A stretch of DNA of 64,000 bases from HXMU1420-2 sp034670145 (GTDB lineage Bacteria; Pseudomonadota; Alphaproteobacteria; Rhodobacterales; Rhodobacteraceae), in the NCBI GenBank assembly GCA_034670145.1, contig JAXMOA010000013.1, positions 1-64,000 of the forward strand, given 5' to 3'. The notes under the pieces were generated by a model. It made no database searches and had not been told where the DNA came from. It saw nothing but the letters and a program-made list of their open reading frames with translations. Each line of letters starts with the position of its first letter. Position 1 is the first letter of the stretch. Made by a program: the position numbers and the translations under genes. This document shows, piece by piece, positions 53,177 through 62,082 of this stretch.

Positions 53177-54511
53177 TTACCAGTTGTCGCGGAACCATTT
53201 GACCGCGCGTTTCAGGGAGCGTGCCGGGTAGTTGTTGACGGGGACGTCGAAATCCCACCATTCGTCCTGTGGATGTGCTGCGAACAGGCAGAGGCCGACG
53301 ACCGAGGAAAAGCCCGGTCCGGTTGCGGCCTGTGGCAGCCCATGGACCCGCAGCGGCCGGCCCAGGCGGACCTGTTGGCCGAGAATGCGGGTGGCCAGAC
53401 CGTCGAGCCCGGGGATCTGGCTGCCGCCGCCGGTGAGGACGATTTGCTGGGAGGGCATGTATTCAAAGCCGGCGGCGTCGAGGCGCACGCGGACCTCTTC
53501 GAGGATTTCTTCGACGCGGGGGCGCATGATGCCGATCAGCTCGGCGCGGCTGACGGTGCGCCGGTCGTGTTCCCAATCGCCGGTTTCGCCGCCGATTTCG
53601 ATCATTTCGCGATCATCCATGCCGGTGGCGTGGACGCCGCCGTAGAATGTCTTGATCCGTTCGGCGTTGGCGGCCGGGATGCCGAGACCCATGGAGATGT
53701 CGGCGGTGACGTGATCCCCGCCGAGGCGGACGCTATCGGCGTAGATCATGTGCTTTTTCATGAAGACGGAAACAGAGGTTGCGCCGCCGCCCATATCGAC
53801 ACAGGCCGAGCCCAGTTCCTGTTCGTCTTCGACCAGGGCCGAGATGCCAGCCGCATAGGCCGAGGAGGCGATGCCCGCCAGCTCCAGGTCGCAACGTTTG
53901 ATGCAATGGACCAGGTTGCGCACGGCGTCGCCGTCTACGGTGAGCATATGCATGTCGACGCTGAGGTTCTGTCCCAGCTGACCACGCGGGTCGATCAGGC
54001 CAGAGCGGCTGTCGAGGGCGAAGTTGACCGGTTGGGCGTGCAGCACGTCGCGCCCTGCCCCGTAATCGGGCACGTCGCAGGCGGCGAGCACGCGGGCGAT
54101 TTCATTTTCGGTGACAACCTGGCCTTCGAGTTCCACATGGGCGTCGAGGCCATAGGACCGGGGGCTGGCGCCCGAAAAGCAGGCGATCACGTGATCCACG
54201 CGCATTTCGGCCATTTTCTGGGCGGCCTGGAGCGCGGTCCGGATGGCGCGCTCGGTCTCTTGCATGGAGGTGATTTCGCCAAACTGGACCCCGCGCGAAC
54301 GGGTTGTTGCAGCGCCGATCACGCGGAAGCCGGATTGCCCCGCCAGAGATCCGATGGAGTTGTCCTCGCTCAGGCGTGAGGAGCCGTCAAAGCGCAACAC
54401 AAGGCATGCGATCTTGGACGAACCCACGTCCAGGATGGCAACCACGCCCCTTTGCATTGCCTGTTGGCGCATCTGGCGCATCGCCCGCTGTGTGTCGTAA
54501 AGCTCGGTCAT
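53177..54511 (-). CDS. ftsA: Cell division protein FtsA
   Basis: 444 residues, actin-fold membrane anchor of the Z ring. Phosphate loop VAILDVGSSKIACLVLRFDG near residue 25, the hinge block ACVDMGGGATSVSVFMK and VLTGGGSQIPGLDGLA. The C-terminal amphipathic helix (SLKRAVKWFRDNW) should bind the membrane. ftsQ ends seven bases upstream, so it is transcribed with the mur-ftsQ genes. Confidence 0.97.
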   Translation of the reverse strand: MTELYDTQRAMRQMRQQAMQRGVVAILDVGSSKIACLVLRFDGSSRLSEDNSIGSLAGQSGFRVIGAATTRSRGVQFGEITSMQETERAIRTALQAAQKMAEMRVDHVIACFSGASPRSYGLDAHVELEGQVVTENEIARVLAACDVPDYGAGRDVLHAQPVNFALDSRSGLIDPRGQLGQNLSVDMHMLTVDGDAVRNLVHCIKRCDLELAGIASSAYAAGISALVEDEQELGSACVDMGGGATSVSVFMKKHMIYADSVRLGGDHVTADISMGLGIPAANAERIKTFYGGVHATGMDDREMIEIGGETGDWEHDRRTVSRAELIGIMRPRVEEILEEVRVRLDAAGFEYMPSQQIVLTGGGSQIPGLDGLATRILGQQVRLGRPLRVHGLPQAATGPGFSSVVGLCLFAAHPQDEWWDFDVPVNNYPARSLKRAVKWFRDNW

Positions 54512-54517
54512 TGACTG

Positions 54518-55393
54518 TTATCCGCCATTATTCAGCTGTCTTATTTCGCGCCATTCTTCGACGGCGTGTTCTGTCATTCGCAGGGTCGGGCGTTCGCCGA
54601 TCCGCATATCCACCGCCGCCACGTCCCGCGCCAGCAGGTCCTGAACCTGATTGAGGGCCATCACCCTTTGGAGGGCCTGGACGGGGTTTTCGGTGGGGAG
54701 GAGGATTTTTTGTTCGCGGTCGAGCACCAGATCCCAGCGGCGTTCCCCGACCCGCGACAGGCCGCGCACCCGGTCAGTGAGGGGTTTTGCGGCGGCGAAG
54801 AGGGCCAGGGCCTCGTTCACATGTTTGTCGGCGCCCTCGCCCAGGATCAGCGGCAGGTCGGCGCGCATCCGGCGGCTGGAGAGTTCGGCCACATGGGCGC
54901 CGGTGTCGTCCAGGACAGTCACGCCTTCGTAGTTGCGCCAGACCACGACGGGGACGCGCTCCACCACGAGCACCTCCATCAGGCCGCCGGGACGGATGCG
55001 CACGGTGGCTTCGCGCACCGGGTCGAGCCCGACGATGATGTCGCGGATCTGTTCTAGGTTGAGGTCAAAGGAGCTGACGGGGAAGTCGATCGGGACGACT
55101 TCGCGGATGTCTTCGGCGACATCGGGGCTGGCGCCGTCGATGGCCATGAGGCCGACCATGAATTCCGGGCGTTCCTGAATGTTGGAGCGGATTTCGGCCA
55201 CGAAAAGGTTGAGCGCGTCGCGGCGGTCATCATTGGCGAGGAAGCCGCTGACGGCGGCGAAGACCAGCGCAAAGGGGATGCCGACGCGCAGCATCAGGCG
55301 GATTCCCGGGGTCAGCATCCAGCGCTGCATGCGATAGCTGAGACGGGAGGGCGCCGGGTCGCGCGCGGGGGCTGTGGGTTTTACCGATTGCAT
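54518..55393 (-). CDS. ftsQ: Cell division protein FtsQ
   Basis: 291 residues; short cytoplasmic N-terminus, one membrane span (IRLMLRVGIPFALVFAAVSGFL) and a periplasmic POTRA plus beta domain (VPIDFPVSSFDLNLEQIRDIIVGLDPVREATVRIRPGGLMEV in part). It links early and late divisome proteins. ATG 55393 (AGGA upstream) overlaps ddl by 13 bases; seven additional codons upstream are open. Confidence 0.93.
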   Translation of the reverse strand: MQSVKPTAPARDPAPSRLSYRMQRWMLTPGIRLMLRVGIPFALVFAAVSGFLANDDRRDALNLFVAEIRSNIQERPEFMVGLMAIDGASPDVAEDIREVVPIDFPVSSFDLNLEQIRDIIVGLDPVREATVRIRPGGLMEVLVVERVPVVVWRNYEGVTVLDDTGAHVAELSSRRMRADLPLILGEGADKHVNEALALFAAAKPLTDRVRGLSRVGERRWDLVLDREQKILLPTENPVQALQRVMALNQVQDLLARDVAAVDMRIGERPTLRMTEHAVEEWREIRQLNNGG

Positions 55394-56301
55394 GATGCGT
55401 CCTCGACCAGCCACCGGCAGAGCGCGCCAAAGGAGAGGCCGGTTTTTTCGCCCTGTTCGGGGGAGAGCGATGTTGGGGTCATGCCCGGTTGGGTGTTGGT
55501 TTCGAGCAGGTAGAGCCCGTCAACGCCGCGGGAGTCATCCCAGCGGAAATCCGAGCGGCTGATGCCGCGGCAGCCCAGCACCTGATGGGCGCGCAGGGCG
55601 TATTCCATGCACAGGTCAAAGATCTGTTGCGGCACCTGGGCCGGGACCGTGTGGGTGGATCCGCCCGGCGCATATTTGGCGTGGTAGTCGTACCAGCCCT
55701 CGGCGTGGATTTCGGTCACGGTCAGGGGTTTGTCCCCCAGAATGGTCACGGTCAGTTCGCGCCCTGGCACATAGGTTTCGACCATCACCTGGTCGGGCAT
55801 TGTGTCTTCGAGCTGGGGCGGGCCGTTGGCGGCCTCTTGTACGATGTAGACGCCGACGCTGGAGCCTTCGTTGTTGGGTTTGACCACATAGGGCGGTGGC
55901 AGCACGTGGCCTGCGGCGACATCCGCCTTGGGGCAGATGACGCTATCGGCGACGGGCAGTCCGACGGTGGCGAATGCGGCCTTGCTGCGTTGTTTGTCCA
56001 GCGCCAGGGCCGAGGCGAGCACGCCGGAATGCGTATAGGGGATTTGCAGCCATTCCAGAATGCCCTGGACACAGCCGTCTTCGCCCCAGCGGCCATGCAG
56101 GGCGTTGAAGACCACATCGGGCTTCAGGTCGATCAATTTTTGTGCAAGGTCGCGACCGGCGTCGATTTCGACGACGTCGAAACCTTCGCTCTGCAAAGCG
56201 ACGATACATTCACGGCCCGTACTGAGGGACACTTCGCGCTCTGCCGAAGGTCCGCCCAACAAAACCGCTACCGTCGGGGATGTCCCGTCCGATTGCTCCA
56301 C
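55381..56301 (-). CDS. ddl: D-alanine--D-alanine ligase
   Basis: 306 residues, ATP-grasp enzyme making D-Ala-D-Ala for the peptidoglycan precursor. VLLGGPSAEREVSLSTG at the start, YVVKPNNEGSSVGVYIV (ATP lid) and RSDFRWDDSRGVDGLYLLETNTQPGMTPTSL at the end are all typical DdlB features. Overlaps ftsQ at its 3' end. It follows murB by 116 bases. Confidence 0.97.
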   Translation of the reverse strand: MEQSDGTSPTVAVLLGGPSAEREVSLSTGRECIVALQSEGFDVVEIDAGRDLAQKLIDLKPDVVFNALHGRWGEDGCVQGILEWLQIPYTHSGVLASALALDKQRSKAAFATVGLPVADSVICPKADVAAGHVLPPPYVVKPNNEGSSVGVYIVQEAANGPPQLEDTMPDQVMVETYVPGRELTVTILGDKPLTVTEIHAEGWYDYHAKYAPGGSTHTVPAQVPQQIFDLCMEYALRAHQVLGCRGISRSDFRWDDSRGVDGLYLLETNTQPGMTPTSLSPEQGEKTGLSFGALCRWLVEDASCNR

Positions 56302-56417
56302 AACTGCCTCAACCGCTCAGGGCCTTTTTGACCCGTTTATTATTCGTGGTTCCGGAGCTGCCCTAAGTGCCTGTGTCAGCGCCGGTTCCGGCTATTTTTA
56401 TGGTCGTTTTTTTGATT

Positions 56418-57368
56418 TTATTCTGCTGCTGGTTCATCGACCTTTTCACCAACGCGCATGATTTCCCATTCTAGCGTGATACCGCTGGAATCGTAAACCT
56501 TTTTTCGCACCTCTTCGCCCAGAGATTCGAGCTGTGTGGCGGTGGCATCGCCTGTGTTGATCAGGAAGTTGGAGTGTTTTTCGCTCATCTGGGCGCCGCC
56601 GTTGCGGGCGCCGCGCATACCGGCCTGGTCGATCAGGGACCAGGCCTTGAGGTCGTGGACGTCGTCGGCGCGCCCGGTTGAGGAAAATCCTGCGGGATTG
56701 CGGAAGGTCGACCCGGCAGAGCGGTCCCGGGTGGGTTGGGTGGCGTCACGTTTGGCGATCTGGCTTTCCATACGGGCCAGCAATTCGGCGGGATCGCCCG
56801 GAGGGGCGCGGAAGGTGGCCTCGATCAGGACGGCGCCGTCGGGCAGATCGGACTGACGGTAGCGCATGTTCAGATCCTGCGCCGGGAGCGTCGTGATCTG
56901 GCCCGAGCGCAGGACCACGCGCACTGATTGCAGGTGGTCGGCGGTATAGCTGCCATAGCAGCCTGCGTTCATACGGACTGCGCCACCGATGGAGCCCGGG
57001 ATGGTGCGCAGGAACGTCAGGTCGAGGCCCGCCTCGGCCGCTTTGCGGGCCACATGGGCATCCAGTGCGGCGGCCCCTGCCCTGACGGTTTCGCCCTCGC
57101 TGTGAATGGTGTTGAAGCCGCGCCCGAGGCGGATGACCACCGCACGCAGGCCGCCATCGCGCACGATGAGGTTGGAGCCGACGCCCATGGGGAAGACGGG
57201 GATCTGTGGCGGCAGATCGTGCAGGAAGGCGGCGAGGTCTGCCTCGTCTGCGGGTTGAAACAGCCAATCCGCCGGGCCGCCGACACGCAGCCAGGTGAGG
57301 TCTGAGAGGGCCCGGTTTGGGGTGAGTTTGCCGCGAGGGGTTGGGAGGGCGCTTGGGAGATGGGTCAT
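56418..57368 (-). CDS. murB: UDP-N-acetylenolpyruvoylglucosamine reductase
   Basis: 316 residues, FAD enzyme that forms UDP-MurNAc. FAD-binding WLRVGGPADWLFQP and PVFPMGVGSNLIVRDGG, the GSIGGAVRMNAGCYG block and GSTFRNPAG (catalytic Ser region) with GAQMSEKHSNFLIN (Glu/His) are seen. Start MTHLPSALPTPRG is preferred to an upstream frame extension of 12 codons. An extraneous gene and inverted repeat lie between it and its usual upstream neighbours. Confidence 0.97.
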   Translation of the reverse strand: MTHLPSALPTPRGKLTPNRALSDLTWLRVGGPADWLFQPADEADLAAFLHDLPPQIPVFPMGVGSNLIVRDGGLRAVVIRLGRGFNTIHSEGETVRAGAAALDAHVARKAAEAGLDLTFLRTIPGSIGGAVRMNAGCYGSYTADHLQSVRVVLRSGQITTLPAQDLNMRYRQSDLPDGAVLIEATFRAPPGDPAELLARMESQIAKRDATQPTRDRSAGSTFRNPAGFSSTGRADDVHDLKAWSLIDQAGMRGARNGGAQMSEKHSNFLINTGDATATQLESLGEEVRKKVYDSSGITLEWEIMRVGEKVDEPAAE

Positions 57369-57404
57369 GGTGGGGGTGGTAGTTGGGTGTGCGCGGCAAC
57401 GCAA

Positions 57405-57544
57405 GCCGGGCGAGCGCCGAACCGCGGGGTGGCGCGCTGGATTGTCTGGCTGCCGCTTTATCTATCCGCGTCTGTGTGTGTTCGACAGGGACCGTCATCC
57501 TCTCCAAAGCGCCGCCCCGGGGGGCGGTTCGGCGCTCGCCCGGC
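57405..57544. repeat. 21-bp perfect inverted repeat, 140-bp element
   Basis: The arms GCCGGGCGAGCGCCGAACCGC (57405-57425; shown in full as 21 bases here only by position and ends) and its exact complement (57524-57544) enclose 98 bases of non-coding DNA; the right arm also overlaps a small hairpin of its own (57512-57527). It sits between murB and the inserted Ala-rich gene. It could be a MITE-like element, a large terminator or a processing site; a gene of its own is not visible. Confidence 0.75.
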
Positions 57545-57576
57545 GGCCTACGGCCTTGATTCCGGGCGGGGTGGCT

Positions 57577-58911
57577 TTAGCCGGGTTTGGGCAAAATTGA
57601 GTCCTTTGCAAGCTTGATGATGCCCTCTGCCTTTTTAGGCGCGATCACCAGTGCGGAGACAGGAAAGCCAATATTCGGAGGCACGCCAATTTGCGTCGCC
57701 AGAAATGTGGACCCCGCAATAATCCCAAACTGAGCCGCAGCTTTACCGGTTTCCCAAGCCCCTTCTGCAACTTCATCGACTTTCTTTCGCGGTAAGTCAG
57801 CTAGCTTGTCCTTGTATAGCTGCCAAAGACTCACAGTCTCCACCGCCAGAGCATCGGTGACTGGCGCTTGTTCAGGGAGTATTTCCCGCATGCGCACGAT
57901 CGCTGCGTGCATCGTTAGGAAAACGCCAATCTGACGCAGACACTCTTCTTGATCATCATCATCACGATAGTTCTTGTTTTGAAGCCGTTCCATTTCGAGC
58001 AGGATAAGGGACTCCAATGCGTCGTAGGTCGGCGGTAACTCGCGGCGGTTTTGCTCCATCGCGTTTTGTACAGTCTGTACCAGTTTGTTCTTTGGTGGCC
58101 GTCGCCGGTCCAATTGGGCTTGGATGTCTGTCGGATCGGTTGGCACCTGCCCATTTTCGATTTCAGCAATCTTTGCCGCGACCTCTGACGGCCCTTTGTC
58201 CCAGATTTCCGGGTCAATCAGGGCAATGTCGTGGATCAGAGCCGGGGAGAGTGGGGTGCCGTCCAGCAAGGATTGGTACCAGCGGAGCCAGAAACTCCAA
58301 TCCGGGGAGTCGGCGAGGGTTTTCTGGAGCATGCTCCAGGTTTCAGCCAATGGTTTTTCGCCATTGGGCCATAAGCCAACTGCGGTCAAATCGGCGTTGT
58401 CAGCGATTTGATGCACATCGAGGGTGACGGCTTCCCAGTCGACTTTTTCTCCGGCGGCGGCGAAGGCGGACAAGGCGGCGTCGTCGGCGGAGAAGGCGGC
58501 CGCGTCGGCGGCGGCAGAGGCGGCCGCATCGGCGGCGGCAGAGGCGGCGGCAGAGGCGGAGAAGGTGGAGAAGGTGGAGGCGGCCGCGGCGGAGGCGGCA
58601 GAGGCGGTGGCGGCGGTGGCGGTGGCGGCGGCAGAGGCGGTGGCGGCGGTGGCGGTGGCGGCGGCGAAGGCGAAGGCTCTGATATCCTGCGCAGGTGAAA
58701 CAGCCGCTGCGGAGGATATCAAGAGGCAGCGCAGGACTGGCAAGGCTGTCAAATCATGTGTCTGCGCGGCATCCGTCAGGCACCACTCCCACCATATCGG
58801 CGCAACACGCGCCGCCGCGCGCATGGCGATGGTCACGGCAACCTCGCGGGGTTGATCCTTTAGCCAGCTGTCCAGGCTGTCATGATCAAAAATCTCTGGC
58901 AGGTCGGTCAT
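57577..58911 (-). CDS. Hypothetical protein with Ala-rich repeats, inserted in the division cluster
   Basis: 444 residues from ATG 58911 (MTDLPEIFDHDSLDSWLKDQ). Residues 1-70 are a helical region with TIAMRAAARVAPIWWEWCL; residues 79-153 are almost only Ala, Ser, Thr and Asp, with an 11-residue repeat (AAATATAATAS) twice. The rest is acidic and helical, and the final 60 residues include hydrophobic segments (FGIIAGSTFLATQIGV and IGFPVSALVIAPKK) that could enter a membrane. I do not know this family. It is absent from the standard murC-murB interval and has an inverted repeat at its 3' side, so it is likely acquired cargo. Confidence 0.65.
   Translation of the reverse strand: MTDLPEIFDHDSLDSWLKDQPREVAVTIAMRAAARVAPIWWEWCLTDAAQTHDLTALPVLRCLLISSAAAVSPAQDIRAFAFAAATATAATASAAATATAATASAASAAAASTFSTFSASAAASAAADAAASAAADAAAFSADDAALSAFAAAGEKVDWEAVTLDVHQIADNADLTAVGLWPNGEKPLAETWSMLQKTLADSPDWSFWLRWYQSLLDGTPLSPALIHDIALIDPEIWDKGPSEVAAKIAEIENGQVPTDPTDIQAQLDRRRPPKNKLVQTVQNAMEQNRRELPPTYDALESLILLEMERLQNKNYRDDDDQEECLRQIGVFLTMHAAIVRMREILPEQAPVTDALAVETVSLWQLYKDKLADLPRKKVDEVAEGAWETGKAAAQFGIIAGSTFLATQIGVPPNIGFPVSALVIAPKKAEGIIKLAKDSILPKPG
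58601..58666. repeat. 33-bp direct repeat, two copies, in the Ala-rich gene
   Basis: The 33-base units at 58601-58633 and 58634-58666 are identical except for the last base and lie in frame in the Ala-rich region, giving 11-residue repeats. The surrounding 200 bases are made of GGC/GGT/GGA-type triplets and could expand or shrink by slippage without a frameshift. Confidence 0.85.
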
Positions 58912-58950
58912 GCGCTGCAGTTTGCAGAACAATCATGGGGTGAGCAAGGA

Positions 58951-59205
58951 TTAGCGTTGGCCGCTGAGGCGGGTTTTGACCCAGCGGCTGAGGTAGATCA
59001 CCGGCCAGCGCAGGATGCTGGCCCCTGCCAGCAGCACCAGGAACCCCATGAGGGGGCCGTTTTCATAGGTCACGAACCCCAGGATCGGAATGCCAACCGC
59101 GATCAGCACATAGGCGCGGAACCAGTGGTTGTCGCGCGAGGGGATCAGCGCCAGGACATTTGCGGACAGTGCCCAGATACAGGCCAACAGGAGGGATGTG
59201 GTCAC
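58951..59205 (-). CDS. DUF2484 membrane protein, copy 2
   Basis: 84 residues with three membrane spans and a basic C-terminus (WPVIYLSRWVKTRLSGQR). It matches the DUF2484 pattern in its neighbour: a start MTTSLLLACIWALSANVLALIP like MTATLFLAIAWVFASTIVAFLP, and a W at the C-terminal helix. The family is found near murC and murB in Rhodobacterales, which hints at a cell-envelope role, but none is proven. It overlaps the upstream copy by ATGA. Confidence 0.82.
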   Translation of the reverse strand: MTTSLLLACIWALSANVLALIPSRDNHWFRAYVLIAVGIPILGFVTYENGPLMGFLVLLAGASILRWPVIYLSRWVKTRLSGQR

Positions 59206-59456
59206 TCGGGCACCTCAACTGGCAGGCCGCGCCATTTCTTCCAGAGGTAGCGCAGCGGGTTACGAAACATGGACAAAAAGGCCAGAACGGCGGCGATGGC
59301 GGCAATCCAGCCGAAATTGATACCGATCATGACGATCAGCACCGGCGCCGCCAGCAGCAGGGCGCCGCCGGGCAGATATTGTCGGCGCATCGGCAGAAAG
59401 GCGACGATGGTAGAGGCAAAGACCCATGCAATGGCGAGGAAGAGGGTGGCTGTCAT
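59202..59456 (-). CDS. DUF2484 membrane protein, copy 1
   Basis: 84 residues, three hydrophobic segments, ending KWRGLPVEVPE. It is paralogous to the next gene (both begin with a span following MT, an RR/RD loop after ~23 residues, and a basic tail following NPLRYLWKKW or WPVIYLSRW). It follows murC by 54 bases and overlaps copy 2 by four. Function unknown; the pair is a family marker for this order. Confidence 0.82.
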   Translation of the reverse strand: MTATLFLAIAWVFASTIVAFLPMRRQYLPGGALLLAAPVLIVMIGINFGWIAAIAAVLAFLSMFRNPLRYLWKKWRGLPVEVPE

Positions 59457-59510
59457 TGTCGTCGGTTGCCTTTGTTCGTGGTGTGGTCTGGGTGTGCGGG
59501 GATCGGGGCG

Positions 59511-60917
59511 TTAGCCGGTCTGTTCCGTGAGGCGGGCGGGCAAGCCGTTGGCCCAGGCGCTGATGGTGCCTGCACCGAGGCAGACCACCATGTCGCCCGG
59601 GCGGGCCTGTTCACGCACCAGACGCTCCAGGTCATTTTCATCGAGGATGGCGCGGGCGTGGCGGTGGCCATGGCGGATCAGCCCCGCGACCAGATCATCG
59701 CGTTCGGCGCCGGGAATGGGGGCTTCGCCTGCGGCAAAGACCTCGGCGATGGCGACCACGTCTGCCTCGTTGAAGCAGCTGCAAAAGTCATCGAACAGGG
59801 AGGACAGGCGCGAGTAGCGGTGCGGCTGGTGGACGGCGATCACGCGGCCCTCGGTGGCCTGGCGGGCCGCTTTGAGCACGGCGGCGATTTCGACCGGGTG
59901 GTGGCCGTAGTCGTCGATGATGGTGACGCCGTCGACCTCGGCCACTTTGGTGAAGCGGCGGTTGACGCCGCCGAATTTGGCCAGCGCTTCGCGGATTTCG
60001 TCGCGTTTCATGCCGAGGTGGCGGGCGACGGCGATGGCGGAGAGGGCGTTGGAGACGTTGTGGTCTCCGGGCATGGGGAGGGTGCAGCCTGTGATCTGTT
60101 TGTCTTCGGCTTGCAGGATCACGTCGAAATGGGCGGTGCCGGATTTATAGGTCAGGTTGGTGGCGCGGACGTCGGCCTGGGCGTTGAACCCATAGGTGAT
60201 CACGCGGCGGTCGGTGATGCGGCCGACGAGGGCCTGGACCTCGGGGTGGTCGGTGCAGCAGACGGAGAGGCCGTAGAAGGGGATGTTGGACACGAAGTCA
60301 TGAAAGCCCTGGCGCAGGTTTTCGATGGTGCCCCAATGTTCCATATGTTCCGGGTCGATATTGGTGACAATGGCGATGGTGGCGGGCAGACGGTTGAAGG
60401 TGCCGTCGCTTTCGTCGGCTTCGACCACCATCCATTCGCCGTCTCCGACGCGGGCATTGGAGCCGTAGGCGTGGATGATGCCGCCATTGACCACGGTCGG
60501 ATCAAAGCGGCCATGGTCCAGCAGGGCCGCGACCATGGTTGTGGTGGTGGTTTTGCCATGGGTGCCTGCCACTGCGACATTGGATTTCAGGCGCATCAGT
60601 TCGGCCAGCATCTCGGCGCGGCGCACGACGGGCAGGCCCCGGCGGCGGGCTTCGTCCAGCTCGGGATTGCCGGGTTTGATGGCCGAGGAGATGACGACCA
60701 CCTGCGCGTGTTCGAGGTTGTCGGCGCTTTGGCCTTCGAAGATCGTCGCGCCCAGCCCGGCGAGGCGTTCGGTGATTTTGGAGGATTTCAGGTCAGACCC
60801 TTGCACCACATAGCCGTGGTTCAGAAGCACCTCGGCGATACCGGACATGCCGATGCCGCCGATGCCGACGAAATGGATCGGGCCGACGTCGCCGGGGAGT
60901 TTGGTGGCTGGGGTCAT
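59511..60917 (-). CDS. murC: UDP-N-acetylmuramate--L-alanine ligase
   Basis: 468 residues, Mur ligase that adds the first amino acid to UDP-MurNAc. The Rossmann start IHFVGIGGIGMSGIAEVLLN, the ATP motif AGTHGKTTTTTMV and VVEADESDGTF are diagnostic, with DDYGHHPVEIAAVLKAARQ in the C-terminal domain. It starts directly after the murG stop (no gap) and is followed by the DUF2484 pair. Confidence 0.98.
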   Translation of the reverse strand: MTPATKLPGDVGPIHFVGIGGIGMSGIAEVLLNHGYVVQGSDLKSSKITERLAGLGATIFEGQSADNLEHAQVVVISSAIKPGNPELDEARRRGLPVVRRAEMLAELMRLKSNVAVAGTHGKTTTTTMVAALLDHGRFDPTVVNGGIIHAYGSNARVGDGEWMVVEADESDGTFNRLPATIAIVTNIDPEHMEHWGTIENLRQGFHDFVSNIPFYGLSVCCTDHPEVQALVGRITDRRVITYGFNAQADVRATNLTYKSGTAHFDVILQAEDKQITGCTLPMPGDHNVSNALSAIAVARHLGMKRDEIREALAKFGGVNRRFTKVAEVDGVTIIDDYGHHPVEIAAVLKAARQATEGRVIAVHQPHRYSRLSSLFDDFCSCFNEADVVAIAEVFAAGEAPIPGAERDDLVAGLIRHGHRHARAILDENDLERLVREQARPGDMVVCLGAGTISAWANGLPARLTEQTG

Positions 60918-62012
60918 TTAGGATCCTTTCTGGGACAGATGCTCGACCAGGGCCACCAAACGGTCGGTGGCATCCGGCACCCCTGTGCTCAGCGCGGCGG
61001 TGGCCATGCTCTGCGCCGTTTGCGGATTGCTCAGGATGGAGGCGATTTCCTCTGAGAGGCGGGGAACGTCAAGGGCCGCTTCCTGGATCAGCACGGCGGC
61101 CTCTGCCTGGACCAGAGCGCGGGCATTGGCGGTCTGTTCGTCGCGGATGGCGGCGGCGAGGGGGATCAGGATGGACGGGCGGCCGATCACGCTGAGGTCT
61201 GCGATGGTGGAGGCGCCGGCGCGGGTGATGATCAGCTGGCAATCGGACATCCGGCTGGGGACGTCGTCAAAGAAGGTCTGGACATCGGCCTGGATGCCTT
61301 GGGCGCGATAGAACGCCTGAACGCGGTCCTGGTCTTCCTGACGGGCCTGGTGGCTGACGCGCAGATGTTGACGCAGGCTGTCTGGCAGAGCGGCAATCGC
61401 GTCGGGGACCACGTCGCTCAGGATGCGGGCGCCCTGGCTGCCGCCCATGATCAGCAGCGACATGGGGTGATCGCCCGGGGGGATGTAGGCGGCCGCCTGG
61501 CGTTTCAGGATGGCCGCGCGCACGGGGTTGCCGATGTGCCGGCCTTCGACTCCGGCGGGCAGTTCGGTTGGCCATGCGCCGCAGGCCACGTGATGGACCC
61601 GCCTGGCAAAGAGTTGGTTCACCCGGCCCAGCACGCCGTTTTGTTCGTGGATCATGCGGGGCAGCCCCATCAGCCAGGCCGCGCCCAGCGCCGGGATGGA
61701 GGGATAGCCGCCAAAGCCCACCACCACCGCCGGGCGGTCGGCGTGCATGGAGGCGCGGGCGCTGAGGATGCCGGACAGCACACGCGGACCGACGGCCAGT
61801 TTGGCGGCAAACCCGCCGCGCGCGAATGTGGCGCTCTGGACCTGCTCGATCTCGGTGGAATGGGGGAAGCCGCCGGTATAGCGCGCGCCGCGCACGTCGG
61901 TGGACAGTTTGACCCGCCAGCCTTTGCGCAGCATTGCCTCGGCCAGGGCCTGGGCCGGGAACATGTGCCCGCCCGTGCCACCCGCCGCTATCAACAGCAG
62001 GGGGGCGCTCAT
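60918..62012 (-). CDS. murG: Undecaprenyldiphospho-muramoylpentapeptide GlcNAc transferase
   Basis: 364 residues. It adds GlcNAc to lipid I to form lipid II at the inner face of the membrane. GTGGHMFPA near the start and VVGFGGYPSIPALGAAWLMG, IHEQNGVLGRVNQLFA, MGGSQGARIL, RAGASTIADLSVIGRPSILIPL are the GT28 signatures. Start MSAPLLLIAAGGTGGH at 62012; the frame runs upstream without likeness. Located 70 bases after ftsW. Confidence 0.97.
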   Translation of the reverse strand: MSAPLLLIAAGGTGGHMFPAQALAEAMLRKGWRVKLSTDVRGARYTGGFPHSTEIEQVQSATFARGGFAAKLAVGPRVLSGILSARASMHADRPAVVVGFGGYPSIPALGAAWLMGLPRMIHEQNGVLGRVNQLFARRVHHVACGAWPTELPAGVEGRHIGNPVRAAILKRQAAAYIPPGDHPMSLLIMGGSQGARILSDVVPDAIAALPDSLRQHLRVSHQARQEDQDRVQAFYRAQGIQADVQTFFDDVPSRMSDCQLIITRAGASTIADLSVIGRPSILIPLAAAIRDEQTANARALVQAEAAVLIQEAALDVPRLSEEIASILSNPQTAQSMATAALSTGVPDATDRLVALVEHLSQKGS

Positions 62013-62082
62013 TTGGCCCTCGGGGCGCCGTGAATATGGGGCGTCGCCTGTGGTTGTGGCTGTGGCGCGGTGGGGGTGGCTG

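Noticed and set aside
58408..58698. Gly-rich plus-strand frame (GGGxGGGGxG) opposite the Ala-rich gene
   Set aside because: It arises from reading the Ala codons of the minus-strand gene backwards; it has no start signal of note.
59160..61055. Very long open frame (631 codons) on the plus strand opposite murC
   Set aside because: Antisense shadow of murC and murG with Gly/Asp/His-biased composition produced by GC-rich codons; no ribosome-binding site or domain.
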